From contig NZ_CP101156.1 in the NCBI RefSeq assembly GCF_024298845.1, forward strand, positions 1,488,001-1,552,000: a stretch of DNA of 64,000 bases, written 5' to 3'. Source of the DNA: Natronosalvus amylolyticus (GTDB lineage: Archaea; Halobacteriota; Halobacteria; Halobacteriales; Natrialbaceae). The translations under genes were made by a program, and so were the position numbers. This document shows, piece after piece, positions 43,531 through 51,913 of the stretch (position 1 is the stretch's first letter; each line of letters starts with the position of its first letter). The notes beneath the pieces were generated by a model. It searched no databases. It was not told where the DNA came from and saw only the letters and a list, made by a program, of their open reading frames with translations.

Positions 43531-44842
43531 ATCGGTTCGAGCCACCCCTGGCCTTGCAGGATTCTACACGGACGACCAGCGAGCGATCAAAGACGGGGCT
43601 CGAACCGACGGGTTTGCCTACGATGGCGACCCGGTGACGGAGGGCTTCGATGCCATCCGACAGGCTGGCGAAGCGCTTCTCGTGGACCTCGAACTGACCG
43701 ACGGGACGGTCGTTCGCGGCGACTGCGCTGCCGTCCAGTACTCGGGTGCTGGCGGGCGCGACCCGGTCTTTCGCGCCGACAGGTGCAAACCGCTCGTCGA
43801 AGGTCCCGTCGCAGACGCGTTCGAGGGGCGCGATCCGCGAGCGTTCGGCGAGAACGTGGCCTCCCTCGAGTCGCTCGGACCGGACGGCAAGCCACTGGCT
43901 CGGGACGGCGAGTTAGCCGGCAGTTCCGGGGAACAACTGCACACGGCCATCCGCTACGGCGTCTCACAGGCGCTGCTCGCCGCCGCCGCTCGAGCCCGCG
44001 GAACGACAATGACCGACGTACTCGCCGAGACGCTGGGAACCCAGCCAGCAACCGAACCCGTTCCCGTGTTCGGCCAATCCGGCGACGACCGGCGAACGAA
44101 CGCCGAAAAGATGCTGCTCAAAGGCGTGCCAGTCCTGCCACACGGGCTGTTCAACAGCCGCTCGAAGATGGGACCCGACGGAGAGAAACTCGTGGCCTAC
44201 CTCGAGTGGCTTCGAGAGCGCTCGAACGAACTGGCACCTTCCGGCTACGAGCCCCGATTTCACATCGACGTCTACGGCATGATCGGCGAACTGTTCGGTG
44301 CCCCCTTCGACAGCGACGCTGTGCTCGAGTATTTCGAACGCCTCGAGGAGGCGACGGGCCACATTCCGCTCCAGATCGAGGGTCCGATGGATGTCGGCAC
44401 CCGCGAGTGTCAGATTCACGCGATGGCTGAGTTACGAGATGGCCTCGATTCGACGGGCATCGACGTCGATATCGTCGCCGACGAGTGGTGCAACACGCTC
44501 GAAGACGTCCGCGCGTTCGTCGATGCCGGGGCGGCGGACGTCGTCCAGATCAAGACGCCCGACCTCGGCTCAGTTCACCGCAGCGGCGAGGCCGTTCGCT
44601 ACTGCGAGGGGACGGACACGCGAGCGTACCTCGGCGGGACCTGCAACGAGACCGATCGCTCTGCCCGCGTCTGTGCACACGTGGCCCTCGCCACCGACGC
44701 CGCACAGGTGCTCGCCAAGCCCGGCATGGGCTTCGACGAGGGCTACATGATCGTCGAAAACGAGATGCGCCGAACGCTGGCCCGGCGGGTAGCGAGGGAG
44801 TCGGAAGCCACCACACAGACGGAGGTGATGGCGAATGACTGA
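43520..44842 (+). CDS. mal: Methylaspartate ammonia-lyase
   Basis: 440 aa, enolase superfamily. It deaminates 3-methylaspartate to mesaconate. The motif QIKTPDLGSVHRS includes the catalytic Lys (about residue 342), and PLQIEGPMD supplies metal ligands. GTG at 43520 is chosen because GGAGGTG (43507-43513) is 6 nt upstream and the conserved sequence begins there; an open frame extends back to 43289 inside glmE and is spurious. The stop overlaps the start of the hydratase gene. Confidence 0.94.
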   Translation: MQIESVRATPGLAGFYTDDQRAIKDGARTDGFAYDGDPVTEGFDAIRQAGEALLVDLELTDGTVVRGDCAAVQYSGAGGRDPVFRADRCKPLVEGPVADAFEGRDPRAFGENVASLESLGPDGKPLARDGELAGSSGEQLHTAIRYGVSQALLAAAARARGTTMTDVLAETLGTQPATEPVPVFGQSGDDRRTNAEKMLLKGVPVLPHGLFNSRSKMGPDGEKLVAYLEWLRERSNELAPSGYEPRFHIDVYGMIGELFGAPFDSDAVLEYFERLEEATGHIPLQIEGPMDVGTRECQIHAMAELRDGLDSTGIDVDIVADEWCNTLEDVRAFVDAGAADVVQIKTPDLGSVHRSGEAVRYCEGTDTRAYLGGTCNETDRSARVCAHVALATDAAQVLAKPGMGFDEGYMIVENEMRRTLARRVARESEATTQTEVMAND

Positions 44843-46043
44843 CGACCTCGGAATGACTGACGACCTCGAGTGGACCGACACGGACACGTTCGCACGGGCA
44901 CTCGAGCGGGCCGAGACCCGCGAGAAAGGACACTGCTTCGAGGATTTCGAGGTGGGTCAGCGCATCGACCACGAACCCGGCCTGACGCTCACCCGCTGGG
45001 GGAACGAACTGTGGACGAGCCAGACGTTGAACCACGATACGCGCTACTGGCGGCGGGACGTGGCTCGAACGCATGGAGGAAAGGACGTGGCTCGAACGCA
45101 TGGGAGCGGGCCCGATGGTACTCAGACGCGTGGCTCTGCGTCTGCCGCGGACGCTCGAGACGGGGAGTCGGGCGGTGAAGAACTCGACGCGCCGCCGATT
45201 CATCCCGACTACCTGCTGGCGGCCACCCTCGGCTGTACCGTCGAGGACCTGAGCGAGAAAGGCGGCTACTTCCTCGGCCGAACCAACGTTCGGTTTCCGG
45301 TCGACGGAATCGCACCCGGCACCGACCTCCGCGTCGAAAGCGAGGTCCTCGAGACCAAGACCTCCCGCTCCCGGCCCGAGTACGGTATCGTCACCTGGCA
45401 GACTCGAGGCTACGATGGTGACACCGAAGAGACGCTGTGTACGTACGAACGAACGAACATGATTCCGCGTCGAGAGCCGGCATCGGTGGAGACCGATGGC
45501 GGAAGTGAGCGGCCTCCTTCCGAGCAGGCGGCCACCCCGTCGCTTCCGGAGCCCTTCATCACGCCCGGGGGCGAAGCGTTCGAGGATTTCGAGGCCGCCC
45601 TCGAGACCGCTCGAGGCGAAAACGGTGTCGTCGCCTACCGACACGAGCGCGGCCGCACAATGGATGACGTGACCGTCGCCACCCTCCCGCTCGCGACGCT
45701 CAACACGGCCAAACAACACCACAACGTCGACGCGATGGCCAACTCGCCATCGGGCGACATCGTCACCTACGGCGACGTCACCCGATCGACGGCCCTCGGC
45801 CACGCCCGGTCGGACGAACGCACGTTCCGCGAGGTCGGGTTCGAAAACGAACAGTTCCACACGTTCGTCACGCCCGGCGACACCGTCTACTGTTTCACCC
45901 GCGTCCTCGAGACCAGCCGTGAAACGACGACAGCCAACGGACGAGCGGGGACGGTCAGATTCGAACACATCGCGTTCAACCAGCGCGACGAACCGGTGTA
46001 CTCCGGCACTCGTACCGCCGAAATCCTCACTCGAGATACGTGA
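44835..46043 (+). CDS. mch: Mesaconyl-CoA hydratase (MaoC-type double hot-dog)
   Basis: 402 aa, two hot-dog halves. The first has EDFEVGQRIDHEPGLTLT and LNHDTRYWR; the second FEDFEAAL..., HNVDAMAN. It adds water to mesaconyl-CoA to give beta-methylmalyl-CoA. Two oddities: the start is a near-exact 18-bp tandem duplication (MTDDLGMTDDLE, second ATG at 44853 usable), and a hydrophilic insertion (about 75-115) contains an exact 20-bp repeat, GACGTGGCTCGAACGCATGG at 45057 and 45084, coding VARTHG twice. Overlaps mal by 8 bp. Confidence 0.9.
   Translation: MTDDLGMTDDLEWTDTDTFARALERAETREKGHCFEDFEVGQRIDHEPGLTLTRWGNELWTSQTLNHDTRYWRRDVARTHGGKDVARTHGSGPDGTQTRGSASAADARDGESGGEELDAPPIHPDYLLAATLGCTVEDLSEKGGYFLGRTNVRFPVDGIAPGTDLRVESEVLETKTSRSRPEYGIVTWQTRGYDGDTEETLCTYERTNMIPRREPASVETDGGSERPPSEQAATPSLPEPFITPGGEAFEDFEAALETARGENGVVAYRHERGRTMDDVTVATLPLATLNTAKQHHNVDAMANSPSGDIVTYGDVTRSTALGHARSDERTFREVGFENEQFHTFVTPGDTVYCFTRVLETSRETTTANGRAGTVRFEHIAFNQRDEPVYSGTRTAEILTRDT
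45057..45103 (+). repeat. In-frame 27-bp tandem duplication inside mch
   Basis: GACGTGGCTCGAACGCATGG is found at 45057-45076 and 45084-45103, a 27-bp period (nine codons, DVARTHGGK). It lies in the non-conserved insertion of the hydratase, where length changes are tolerated. Confidence 0.8.
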
Positions 46044-46080
46044 GCGACGAGTATCCGCCCCGAGGACCGACACACGAACT

Positions 46081-46250
46081 GCAACAAAGCAACCGGATGA
46101 AGCGACAAAAACGACCGGACGAAGCGACAAAAACGACCGGACGAAGCGACGAAATCGACCGGACACCACGACAAAAACGACCGGACACCACGACAAAAAC
46201 GACCAGAAATAGCGACAAAAACGACCAGAAATAGCGACAAAAGCAATAGC
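46081..46250 (+). repeat. 22-bp tandem repeat array between mch and the lyase gene
   Basis: Six full 22-bp units, 46102-46233, with core CGACAAAAACGACCGGAC, plus a degenerate first (46081-46101) and truncated last (46234-46250) unit that touches the ATG at 46251. Neighbouring units share their 3' variants in pairs (ending ACGAA, ACACC, AAATA), showing local duplication. No spacers, so not a CRISPR. The strand is A-rich and likely unstructured in mRNA, and has no in-frame role. Confidence 0.9.
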
Positions 46251-47294
46251 ATGACTCGACACATCTGCCGAACGTTCCAGACCGCACCGGCCGCCGTCCC
46301 CAGAGACGACACGGCGAAATACCTCCGCTCGGGCCTCACCGCCGAGGGCTTTCAGGCTCCCGACTGGCTCGTCCCCGACCTCGAGGACGGCACCGCACCC
46401 GATATGAAGGCGACCGCCCTCGAGAACGTCTGCGAACTCGTCCCCGAACACGACTTCCCGGGCGAAATCTGGCCGCGCGTCCAGTGGAGTTACGACGACG
46501 AGAGCTTTCGGGACCGAGGCCGCGAGGAGATCGCGACGCTCGTTCGGGAACTCGGTGACCATATCGACGGCGTCGTCGTCCCGAAAGTCGGCCGTCGCGG
46601 AGACGTCGAACGAGCGCTCGAGGCGGTCGCCGATGCCGAATCCGAAGCCGGGCTGTCCGATGGTTCGATCGGCCTCTCGATCATCATCGAGACCGCGGCT
46701 GCACGGTCTGACCTCCGAGAAATATCGATGCTCGGGGACGGTTCCCACGCGAGGCTCACCGCACTCGTCTTCGGCCCGGTCGACTACGCCGCCGAACTCG
46801 GCGGCCGGGACCTCGGTGATGGTCGCCCGCGCTGGGACGGCCTCCTCGAGGCGCTGTCGAACGAGGCCAGCGCGAACGGGTTGCTCGCCATCGGCGGCCC
46901 CTTCGACGACCTCTTTCGGGAACGGGCGGGCGTCACCATCTACAACGCCGACGCCTACGCCGACCAGGTTGAGCGCGAGGCCCAGATCGGACTCGATGGC
47001 TCCTGGTCGCTGTACCCGAAACAGACCGTCCAGGCCAATCGAATTCACCTGCCAACGCCCGCCGAACTCGAGCGCGACGTCCACAAAATCGAGCGGTTCA
47101 ACGCGGCCAAAGCCGAGGGCACGGGCGCGGTGACCATCGACGGACAGATGGTCGACGAGGCGACGTTCAAGAACTTTCGCAACACCGTCGTAACGGTGCG
47201 AACGGTCCACGGAACTCGACCCGAACAGACGACCGAGTTGTACGACGATGGATTGCTCGAGCGTGTGCTGGACCTCGAACTTTCCTATCGGTAA
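46251..47294 (+). CDS. HpcH/CitE-type lyase, probable beta-methylmalyl-CoA lyase
   Basis: 347 aa. CitE-like TIM barrel: WLVPDLEDGTAPDMKATALENV (in part), VPKVGRRGDVERAL, LSIIIETAAARSDLREI and a conserved VFGPVDYAAEL. In the methylaspartate cycle it splits beta-methylmalyl-CoA into glyoxylate and propionyl-CoA and may act on malyl-CoA. Last gene of the rightward cluster; translation starts at the repeat array boundary. Confidence 0.88.
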   Translation: MTRHICRTFQTAPAAVPRDDTAKYLRSGLTAEGFQAPDWLVPDLEDGTAPDMKATALENVCELVPEHDFPGEIWPRVQWSYDDESFRDRGREEIATLVRELGDHIDGVVVPKVGRRGDVERALEAVADAESEAGLSDGSIGLSIIIETAAARSDLREISMLGDGSHARLTALVFGPVDYAAELGGRDLGDGRPRWDGLLEALSNEASANGLLAIGGPFDDLFRERAGVTIYNADAYADQVEREAQIGLDGSWSLYPKQTVQANRIHLPTPAELERDVHKIERFNAAKAEGTGAVTIDGQMVDEATFKNFRNTVVTVRTVHGTRPEQTTELYDDGLLERVLDLELSYR

Positions 47295-47375
47295 CCGTAG
47301 TATTTTCATATCAGTATCAAAATATTTGTTTTGGCAGACGGGAGGATTATTACCCAGTAATCCGAATAGCAGGGT

Positions 47376-47567
47376 ATGGATTACAAGGACGCCGTCGTCG
47401 CCGGCCTCGCGTTCCTCTCCGGTATGACCGGTGCAGCCATAGCCGGCGGGATCGGTCTCGTTGCTGGGCTTTTCGTGGGTGCTGGCTTCGGTGCAACCTG
47501 GGCACACAGAACCGATCGACGTACACGACAGAAACCCAAAGCGCCGAATCAACCACCTGAGAAGTGA
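47376..47567 (+). CDS. Small single-TM glycine-zipper protein
   Basis: 63 aa. A long Gly/Ala-rich hydrophobic stretch (about 7-44) with GxxxG spacing (GMTGAAIAGGIGLVAGLFVGAGFG, cited in part as AIAGGIGLVAG) followed by a basic tail (RTDRRTRQKPKAP). Promoter-like AAAATATTT lies about 45 nt upstream. No family recognised; likely membrane-associated. Confidence 0.6.
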   Translation: MDYKDAVVAGLAFLSGMTGAAIAGGIGLVAGLFVGAGFGATWAHRTDRRTRQKPKAPNQPPEK

Positions 47568-47928
47568 ATCAGGTGAGTGATATTCCTGGTTCGTTCTCGA
47601 GTGAGACCCCATCCCACAAATATCACTCATCAAATACACATCCAGACAAGTTACTGATTGTTCCTGCGGAGCAGTGTTGGGCGCTGAACGAGCAGGACTC
47701 GATTGTCGGACAGACTCGAGCGATAGACGGATAGTAGCCATTGAAGCGATTTACACACCTACTGCGACGCCTGCTTGCGATAGGGTGTGCAATGACTTTC
47801 ACTGGCTACTATAGTACTCGAGTATAGCAGTGCCCTCGAAAATAAGGGCCTTCGACACTGCAATCGGCGACCGTCGGCGACACCAAGCGGAACCACACTT
47901 TTTTCTCGGCCCAGGGCCCAGGTTCAGT
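47568..47928. other. Gene-free stretch between the small membrane protein and uspA
   Basis: 361 bp. Apart from the 82-bp palindromic element at 47731-47812 there is no recognisable gene. The portion nearest uspA has CACACTTTTTTCTC (about 47895-47908), a weak promoter-like segment. Confidence 0.45.
47731..47812. mobile_element. 82-bp MITE-like palindromic element
   Basis: Ends are perfect 10-bp inverted repeats, ATAGTAGCCA (47731-47740) and TGGCTACTAT (47803-47812); similarity continues inward to about 29 nt per arm (TTGAAGCGATTTACACACC against the complement of GGGTGTGCAATGACTTTCA). The centre holds only about 25 bp and no ORF. This has the form of a small non-autonomous element or an RNA/DNA hairpin. 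No target duplication is evident. Confidence 0.65.
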
Positions 47929-48339
47929 ATGGCAATCCTCGTTCCCTACGACGGTTCGACACCCGCCCAGCAGGCGGTTCGACACGCAGCCGAGACCTAT
48001 CCCGACGCCGAGTTGATCCTCCTGCGGGTGATCGAGCTCGCGGAGGGCTACACGAGCGCGGGATACAATCTCCTGCGAGAACGGTTCGACGAGGCCGAAG
48101 CGGCACCCGATGTGTCCACAGAATTACGGACCCTCCTGGATGAGGCTGGCGTCGAGTTCCGGGTCGAAACCGCCGTCGGCTCTCCCGCTCGAGAGATCGT
48201 CGAGTTCGCCGCCGAGAACGACGTGGACCACATCGTGGTCGGAAGCCACGGTCGACAGGGCGTCTCCAGGGTCCTGCTCGGAAGCGTCGCCGAGAAAGTG
48301 GTTCGCCGGGCACCGATACCGGTGACAGTGGTTCGATAG
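47929..48339 (+). CDS. Universal stress protein (UspA domain)
   Basis: 136 aa single Usp domain. The ATP-binding signature GSHGRQGVSRVLLGSVAEKVVRRAPIPV (in part GSHGRQG...LLGSV, about 104-118) matches the G-x2-G-x9-G-S/T pattern. ATG at 47929 begins directly with the first strand (AILVPYDGS); an upstream frame to 47830 is dismissed. Likely regulates stress or metabolic response in the cytoplasm. Confidence 0.92.
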   Translation: MAILVPYDGSTPAQQAVRHAAETYPDAELILLRVIELAEGYTSAGYNLLRERFDEAEAAPDVSTELRTLLDEAGVEFRVETAVGSPAREIVEFAAENDVDHIVVGSHGRQGVSRVLLGSVAEKVVRRAPIPVTVVR

Positions 48340-48357
48340 CGCCTCTACAGAAGGTCG

Positions 48358-48558
48358 TTATTCTTCGTCGTCATCGAGACGTTTGGCCAGTTCGATGATT
48401 TCGACTTCCCAGTCGTGCGTCGATCCGCGCGTTTGAAACTCCCAGGCGCCACGAACGTCGACGTCGGCTTTGATCGCCTTTTCTATCACCTCGGCGAGGA
48501 TAGCCTCGAATTCGTCGGCAGTGGTGATCGAAAGGTCGCTGAGTTGATCGCGTGTCAT
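48358..48558 (-). CDS. Small conserved haloarchaeal protein
   Basis: 66 aa (MTRDQLSDLSITTADEFE...), acidic, helix-strand-helix, with the Trp-containing core GAWEFQTRG and DWEVEI. Looks like a compact conserved haloarchaeal domain of unknown function. The start at 48558 follows the divergent promoter of the HTH-10 gene; a 116-aa frame extends further but adds promoter sequence. Confidence 0.65.
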   Translation of the reverse strand: MTRDQLSDLSITTADEFEAILAEVIEKAIKADVDVRGAWEFQTRGSTHDWEVEIIELAKRLDDDEE

Positions 48559-48780
48559 AATGGATGGGCCACAATCCTCGACTCGAAGAGTTGGGGGTAA
48601 GCCACGACCACATCCACACCACTGGGTCGTACTTCGCGTAGGGCGTTCGGTCCACTCCCCTCGAGGGTCGCCACCCCAATAGGTCTGCCGTTCTGCATGG
48701 TACACCATGCAAACCTCGTGTACGTTGGTGCACCAGGCCGACTATATTTACCCCTCTCGGTCCCCAACGTATATAGAAGG

Positions 48781-49467
48781 ATGGCTGTTATCGTGCATCT
48801 ACGGATTCCGGCCGACTCGTTCGAACTCGGTCGGATCCTCGAGTTGGAAGCCAGCGGGACGATAGAACTCGAGAACATGGTCCCGCTTGGCGAAAAAGCC
48901 GTCCCGTTCTTCTCGGTGACCGATGACGTTCGAGAATCGTTCGAGGAAAACGTCGAGGCGCACCCGTCGGTCGAACGCATCGTCGAAGTGACCCACCACA
49001 ACAACGAGCGATTGTATTCGCTCGACTGGAACGTTTCCCGCGACGTGTTTTTCCAGGGAATCCTCGAGTTGCAGGGACAACTCCTGAGCGCGACCGGTAC
49101 ACCGAGCACGTGGGAGTTCGAGATTCGGTTTCCAACGCACGATTCGCTCAGTGAATTCCAGGAGTACTGTTCGAACGGGCATATCCCCCTCGAGGTCGGA
49201 CGGATTTACAACCCCGTTCGGCCCGGGACTGGTATGTGGTACGGGGTGACGAAAGCCCAGCGCGAAACGCTGATGCGTGCTGTGCAGGGTGGATACTACG
49301 CAATCCCCCGCCGAATGTCCACCCAGGACCTGGCTGATGAACTCGGAATATCCGATCAGGCCGTCACGGAGCGACTTCGACGGGCTATCGAGACGCTCAC
49401 TGAAAACACACTCATCGCCATGGATGAGGAACTCGAAGACACGTTCGAGCCGGTCCAGAATACCTGA
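48781..49467 (+). CDS. HTH-10 (bacterio-opsin-activator-type) transcriptional regulator
   Basis: 228 aa. The N-terminal domain (about 1-155) is a haloarchaeal sensor-like beta/alpha region, and the C-terminus is an HTH-10/Bat-type helix-turn-helix (about 160-215): KAQRETLMRAVQGGYYAIPRRMSTQDLADELGISDQAVTERLRRAIETL, cited in part as TQDLADELGISDQAVTERLRR. TATA-like ACGTATATAG lies very close upstream (48768-48777), while an earlier TATATTTACC at 48744 fits a leaderless start. Targets unknown. Confidence 0.9.
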   Translation: MAVIVHLRIPADSFELGRILELEASGTIELENMVPLGEKAVPFFSVTDDVRESFEENVEAHPSVERIVEVTHHNNERLYSLDWNVSRDVFFQGILELQGQLLSATGTPSTWEFEIRFPTHDSLSEFQEYCSNGHIPLEVGRIYNPVRPGTGMWYGVTKAQRETLMRAVQGGYYAIPRRMSTQDLADELGISDQAVTERLRRAIETLTENTLIAMDEELEDTFEPVQNT

Positions 49468-49569
49468 TCACCGCTACAGACGGTGCCGAGCCTGCTGCTG
49501 CCGGGGGTAGATCAAATGCTTGGTTCACCATGCCATATGGATAAGCACCTGTGAGACATATCGACACAC

Positions 49570-49884
49570 GTGAGTGATACGATGGGTTTTAACCAGATCG
49601 CGAATGCTCTTGGGGCGCAAGCACGGCGCCACATACTCCTGACACTACTGGATCACAATCCAGTGGGACAAACGGAAACTATGGCGGAAATCCATCCCCG
49701 AAAGAAGGACGTACGGGAACTGGAGTTGATCCATTCCCATCTACCAACACTCGATGACATGGGCTACATCGTGTGGGATCGCGAACACGAGAATATCGTC
49801 AAGGGGCCAAACTGGGAGGAAATCGAGCCGGTGATTCGGTTACTCAGGGAGAACAGCGACGAAATACCGGCAGATACGTTTTAA
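49570..49884 (+). CDS. Winged-helix DNA-binding protein (DUF7344-like)
   Basis: 104 aa starting at GTG 49570 (ATG at 49582 also possible). QIANALGAQARRHILLTLLDHNPVGQ and LIHSHLPTLDDMGYIVWDRE (cited in parts) are the recognition helices and wing of an ArsR/DUF7344-type regulator. Common in haloarchaea as stand-alone regulators. No partner gene adjacent. Confidence 0.78.
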   Translation: MSDTMGFNQIANALGAQARRHILLTLLDHNPVGQTETMAEIHPRKKDVRELELIHSHLPTLDDMGYIVWDREHENIVKGPNWEEIEPVIRLLRENSDEIPADTF

Positions 49885-49900
49885 GCGAAAATATCCAAAC

Positions 49901-50257
49901 TCACCGATTCGCCTCGAGCCATTCGCGTAGCTCCTCACCCGGAATGAACCCATCGGCCCGTCTCGCGACCACGTCACCGTTTTCGAACAGGACGAAGAGG
50001 GGGACGCTACGAACGTCGAATCGCTCGATCAGCGGTGGATCATCTCGCGGGTTGATCGTTCCCACCGCGATATCCGTCGATTTGGCGATGCCGGTAATAA
50101 CGGGTTCCATCGACGCACAGATGCCACAGCCATCGGTGTAAAACTCGAGCAAGACGACCGAGTGTTCGTCGACGAACGACTCGAGGTCTGACTCGTCCTC
50201 GAGGGCAACGGGTCGGTTGACTGGTTCGTCGCCGTCGGGTGGGGCAGTGTCGCTCAT
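49901..50257 (-). CDS. Thioredoxin-fold protein with CGIC active site
   Basis: 118 aa. FYTDGCGICASMEPVI has the redox pair CGIC (about 49-52 counted from the ATG at 50257) instead of thioredoxin CGPC; FDVRSVPLFVLFENGDVV contains the cis-Pro. An acidic N-terminal extension of about 25 residues precedes the fold. Likely a cytoplasmic thiol-disulfide reductant; partner reductase not in the window. Confidence 0.88.
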   Translation of the reverse strand: MSDTAPPDGDEPVNRPVALEDESDLESFVDEHSVVLLEFYTDGCGICASMEPVITGIAKSTDIAVGTINPRDDPPLIERFDVRSVPLFVLFENGDVVARRADGFIPGEELREWLEANR

Positions 50258-50496
50258 AGCTCTAGAATGCGCTCGAGGTACCTTGAGCGTATGGCCTCGA
50301 AGAAGGGAGTGGCCGATGGAAAGAGAGTACCCAGTGAAACTCATTACACACCGTCTCAACGGCACCCGTAGACTGCATTAGTCCCTATGCGCGTCGATAT
50401 TCCGACCCGTCGCCGAAACAATTGCTCCCGTTTCGCCCTCTCACGCCGCGATGATTTTCAGGCACTTTAATAGGGGTCGCTGAGTCCCAACGGCAT

Positions 50497-51879
50497 ATGG
50501 AACACGTTGACGTCGCCATCGTCGGCGGTGGCCCGGCCGGCGCATCCGCCGCCGAGCGCGCCGCGGCCCACGGTGCCGAAACCGTCCTCTTCGAGCAGGG
50601 CGTCCCCCGCGAAGATCGCGAGGGACTCGGCCCCGATTCGACCGACGCTGCGGGGATGCTCGACTACTGGATCGACATCATGGACTTCGACTACGAGGAG
50701 ATTCCCGACGAGATCATCCACCGCGAACTCGAGGGAACCGAGTTCATCGGCCCTTCGAGTCGCGTCCGCCTCGAGACGACTGGCATCGAAGCCAGCTATC
50801 CGAAGTTCGGCTACACCTTCCACCGCGCCCGAATGGACGACTGGCTCCACGAACGCGCGGCCGACGCTGGAGCCGACCTCCGTGTCGGAACGGGCGTCAA
50901 GAATCTCGAGACCGACCTCTCCGGTACCGAGACGACCCATAGACTGACGCTTTCGAACGGCGACCAGGTCGAGGCAACCCACGTCGTGCTGGCCGACGGT
51001 CCACAGCGTCGAATCACGCTGAACGCTCTCGATCAGTTCCTCCCGGTTGGTAAGAGCGTCTCGGATCACCTCTCGCCGCCGAAAGCGAATCACATCGCCT
51101 ACCAGGAATATCGCGAGTTCCCCGAAGAACTGTTCGAGGAGTTCGAGGACACCCTCAAGTTCTGGTGGGGGTACATGCCCGGCGAAACCGCCTATCCGTG
51201 GATCTTCCCCAACGACGGGACGGTCGCCCGCGTCGGCCTGACGATGCCCATCGGGATGGACCTCGCGGACGTCGCCCACCCCGAATCGTACAAACTCCTG
51301 CGTCCGAGCGACGAGCGCATCCCACAGGGTGGCGAGTACATCCGCCGTCTGCTCGAACTCGAGTACGGCGACGAGTACGACATCGAAGAAGACATTCCCC
51401 TCGTCGAAGACCGCGGGAAGTCGAAGGGCACCGAAACCTATCCGATCTCCTCGACGCGTCCCATCGAGTCGCCGGTGGGAGCGAACATCGCCGTCGCGGG
51501 CGGTGCGATGGGCACCACGTCGGCGTTCCACGAAGGCGGCTACCACGTCGCCGTTCGCTCGGGCAAGATCGCCGGGCGACTCGCAGCGACTGACGGGCTC
51601 GAACACTACAACGAGGTCTGGAAACGCGCAATCGGTGACGAACTCCTGCGGAACATCGCGTTCGCCGACATCGTCAAAGACTACGAACCCGACGACTGGG
51701 ATTGGGCGTTCGACGTCGTCAGCGGGATGCAAGGCTCGAGCAACGAGGGATCGATTCTCGGCAAGAAATACAGTGCCGGCGTGGGTGCGACGAAGATTCT
51801 TGCGGCGTACAAGCGACGGAAGTTCAAATTCCGCGACGGAAAGTACGTTCAGTTGCGCGAAGACGAGTACGTGTACTGA
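50497..51879 (+). CDS. Geranylgeranyl reductase-family FAD oxidoreductase
   Basis: 460 aa. FAD motif VAIVGGGPAGASAAERAAAHG (in part GGGPAGASAAE, about 7-17), GYTFHRARMDDWLHERA, and a substrate-domain patch PRRITLNALDQF-like. The family saturates isoprenoid chains of archaeal lipids or menaquinone. Here the C-terminal third (FKFRDGKYVQLREDEYVY) is typical of haloarchaeal copies. Start ATG at 50497 fits a TTTAATAGGGG TATA-like element at about 50465. Confidence 0.88.
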   Translation: MEHVDVAIVGGGPAGASAAERAAAHGAETVLFEQGVPREDREGLGPDSTDAAGMLDYWIDIMDFDYEEIPDEIIHRELEGTEFIGPSSRVRLETTGIEASYPKFGYTFHRARMDDWLHERAADAGADLRVGTGVKNLETDLSGTETTHRLTLSNGDQVEATHVVLADGPQRRITLNALDQFLPVGKSVSDHLSPPKANHIAYQEYREFPEELFEEFEDTLKFWWGYMPGETAYPWIFPNDGTVARVGLTMPIGMDLADVAHPESYKLLRPSDERIPQGGEYIRRLLELEYGDEYDIEEDIPLVEDRGKSKGTETYPISSTRPIESPVGANIAVAGGAMGTTSAFHEGGYHVAVRSGKIAGRLAATDGLEHYNEVWKRAIGDELLRNIAFADIVKDYEPDDWDWAFDVVSGMQGSSNEGSILGKKYSAGVGATKILAAYKRRKFKFRDGKYVQLREDEYVY

Positions 51880-51913
51880 GCGCAAACGGATAGCGTCGTA
51901 GCTGACGTGGTTT

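Noticed and set aside
46081-46250. CRISPR array
   Set aside because: Units are 22 bp and directly adjoining with no spacers; no cas genes in the window.
44550-47741. A 1063-codon open frame on the minus strand
   Set aside because: It lies antisense to mal, mch, the repeat array and the lyase gene; codon content is Val/Arg/Phe-rich shadow sequence of GC-rich genes and no domain is present.
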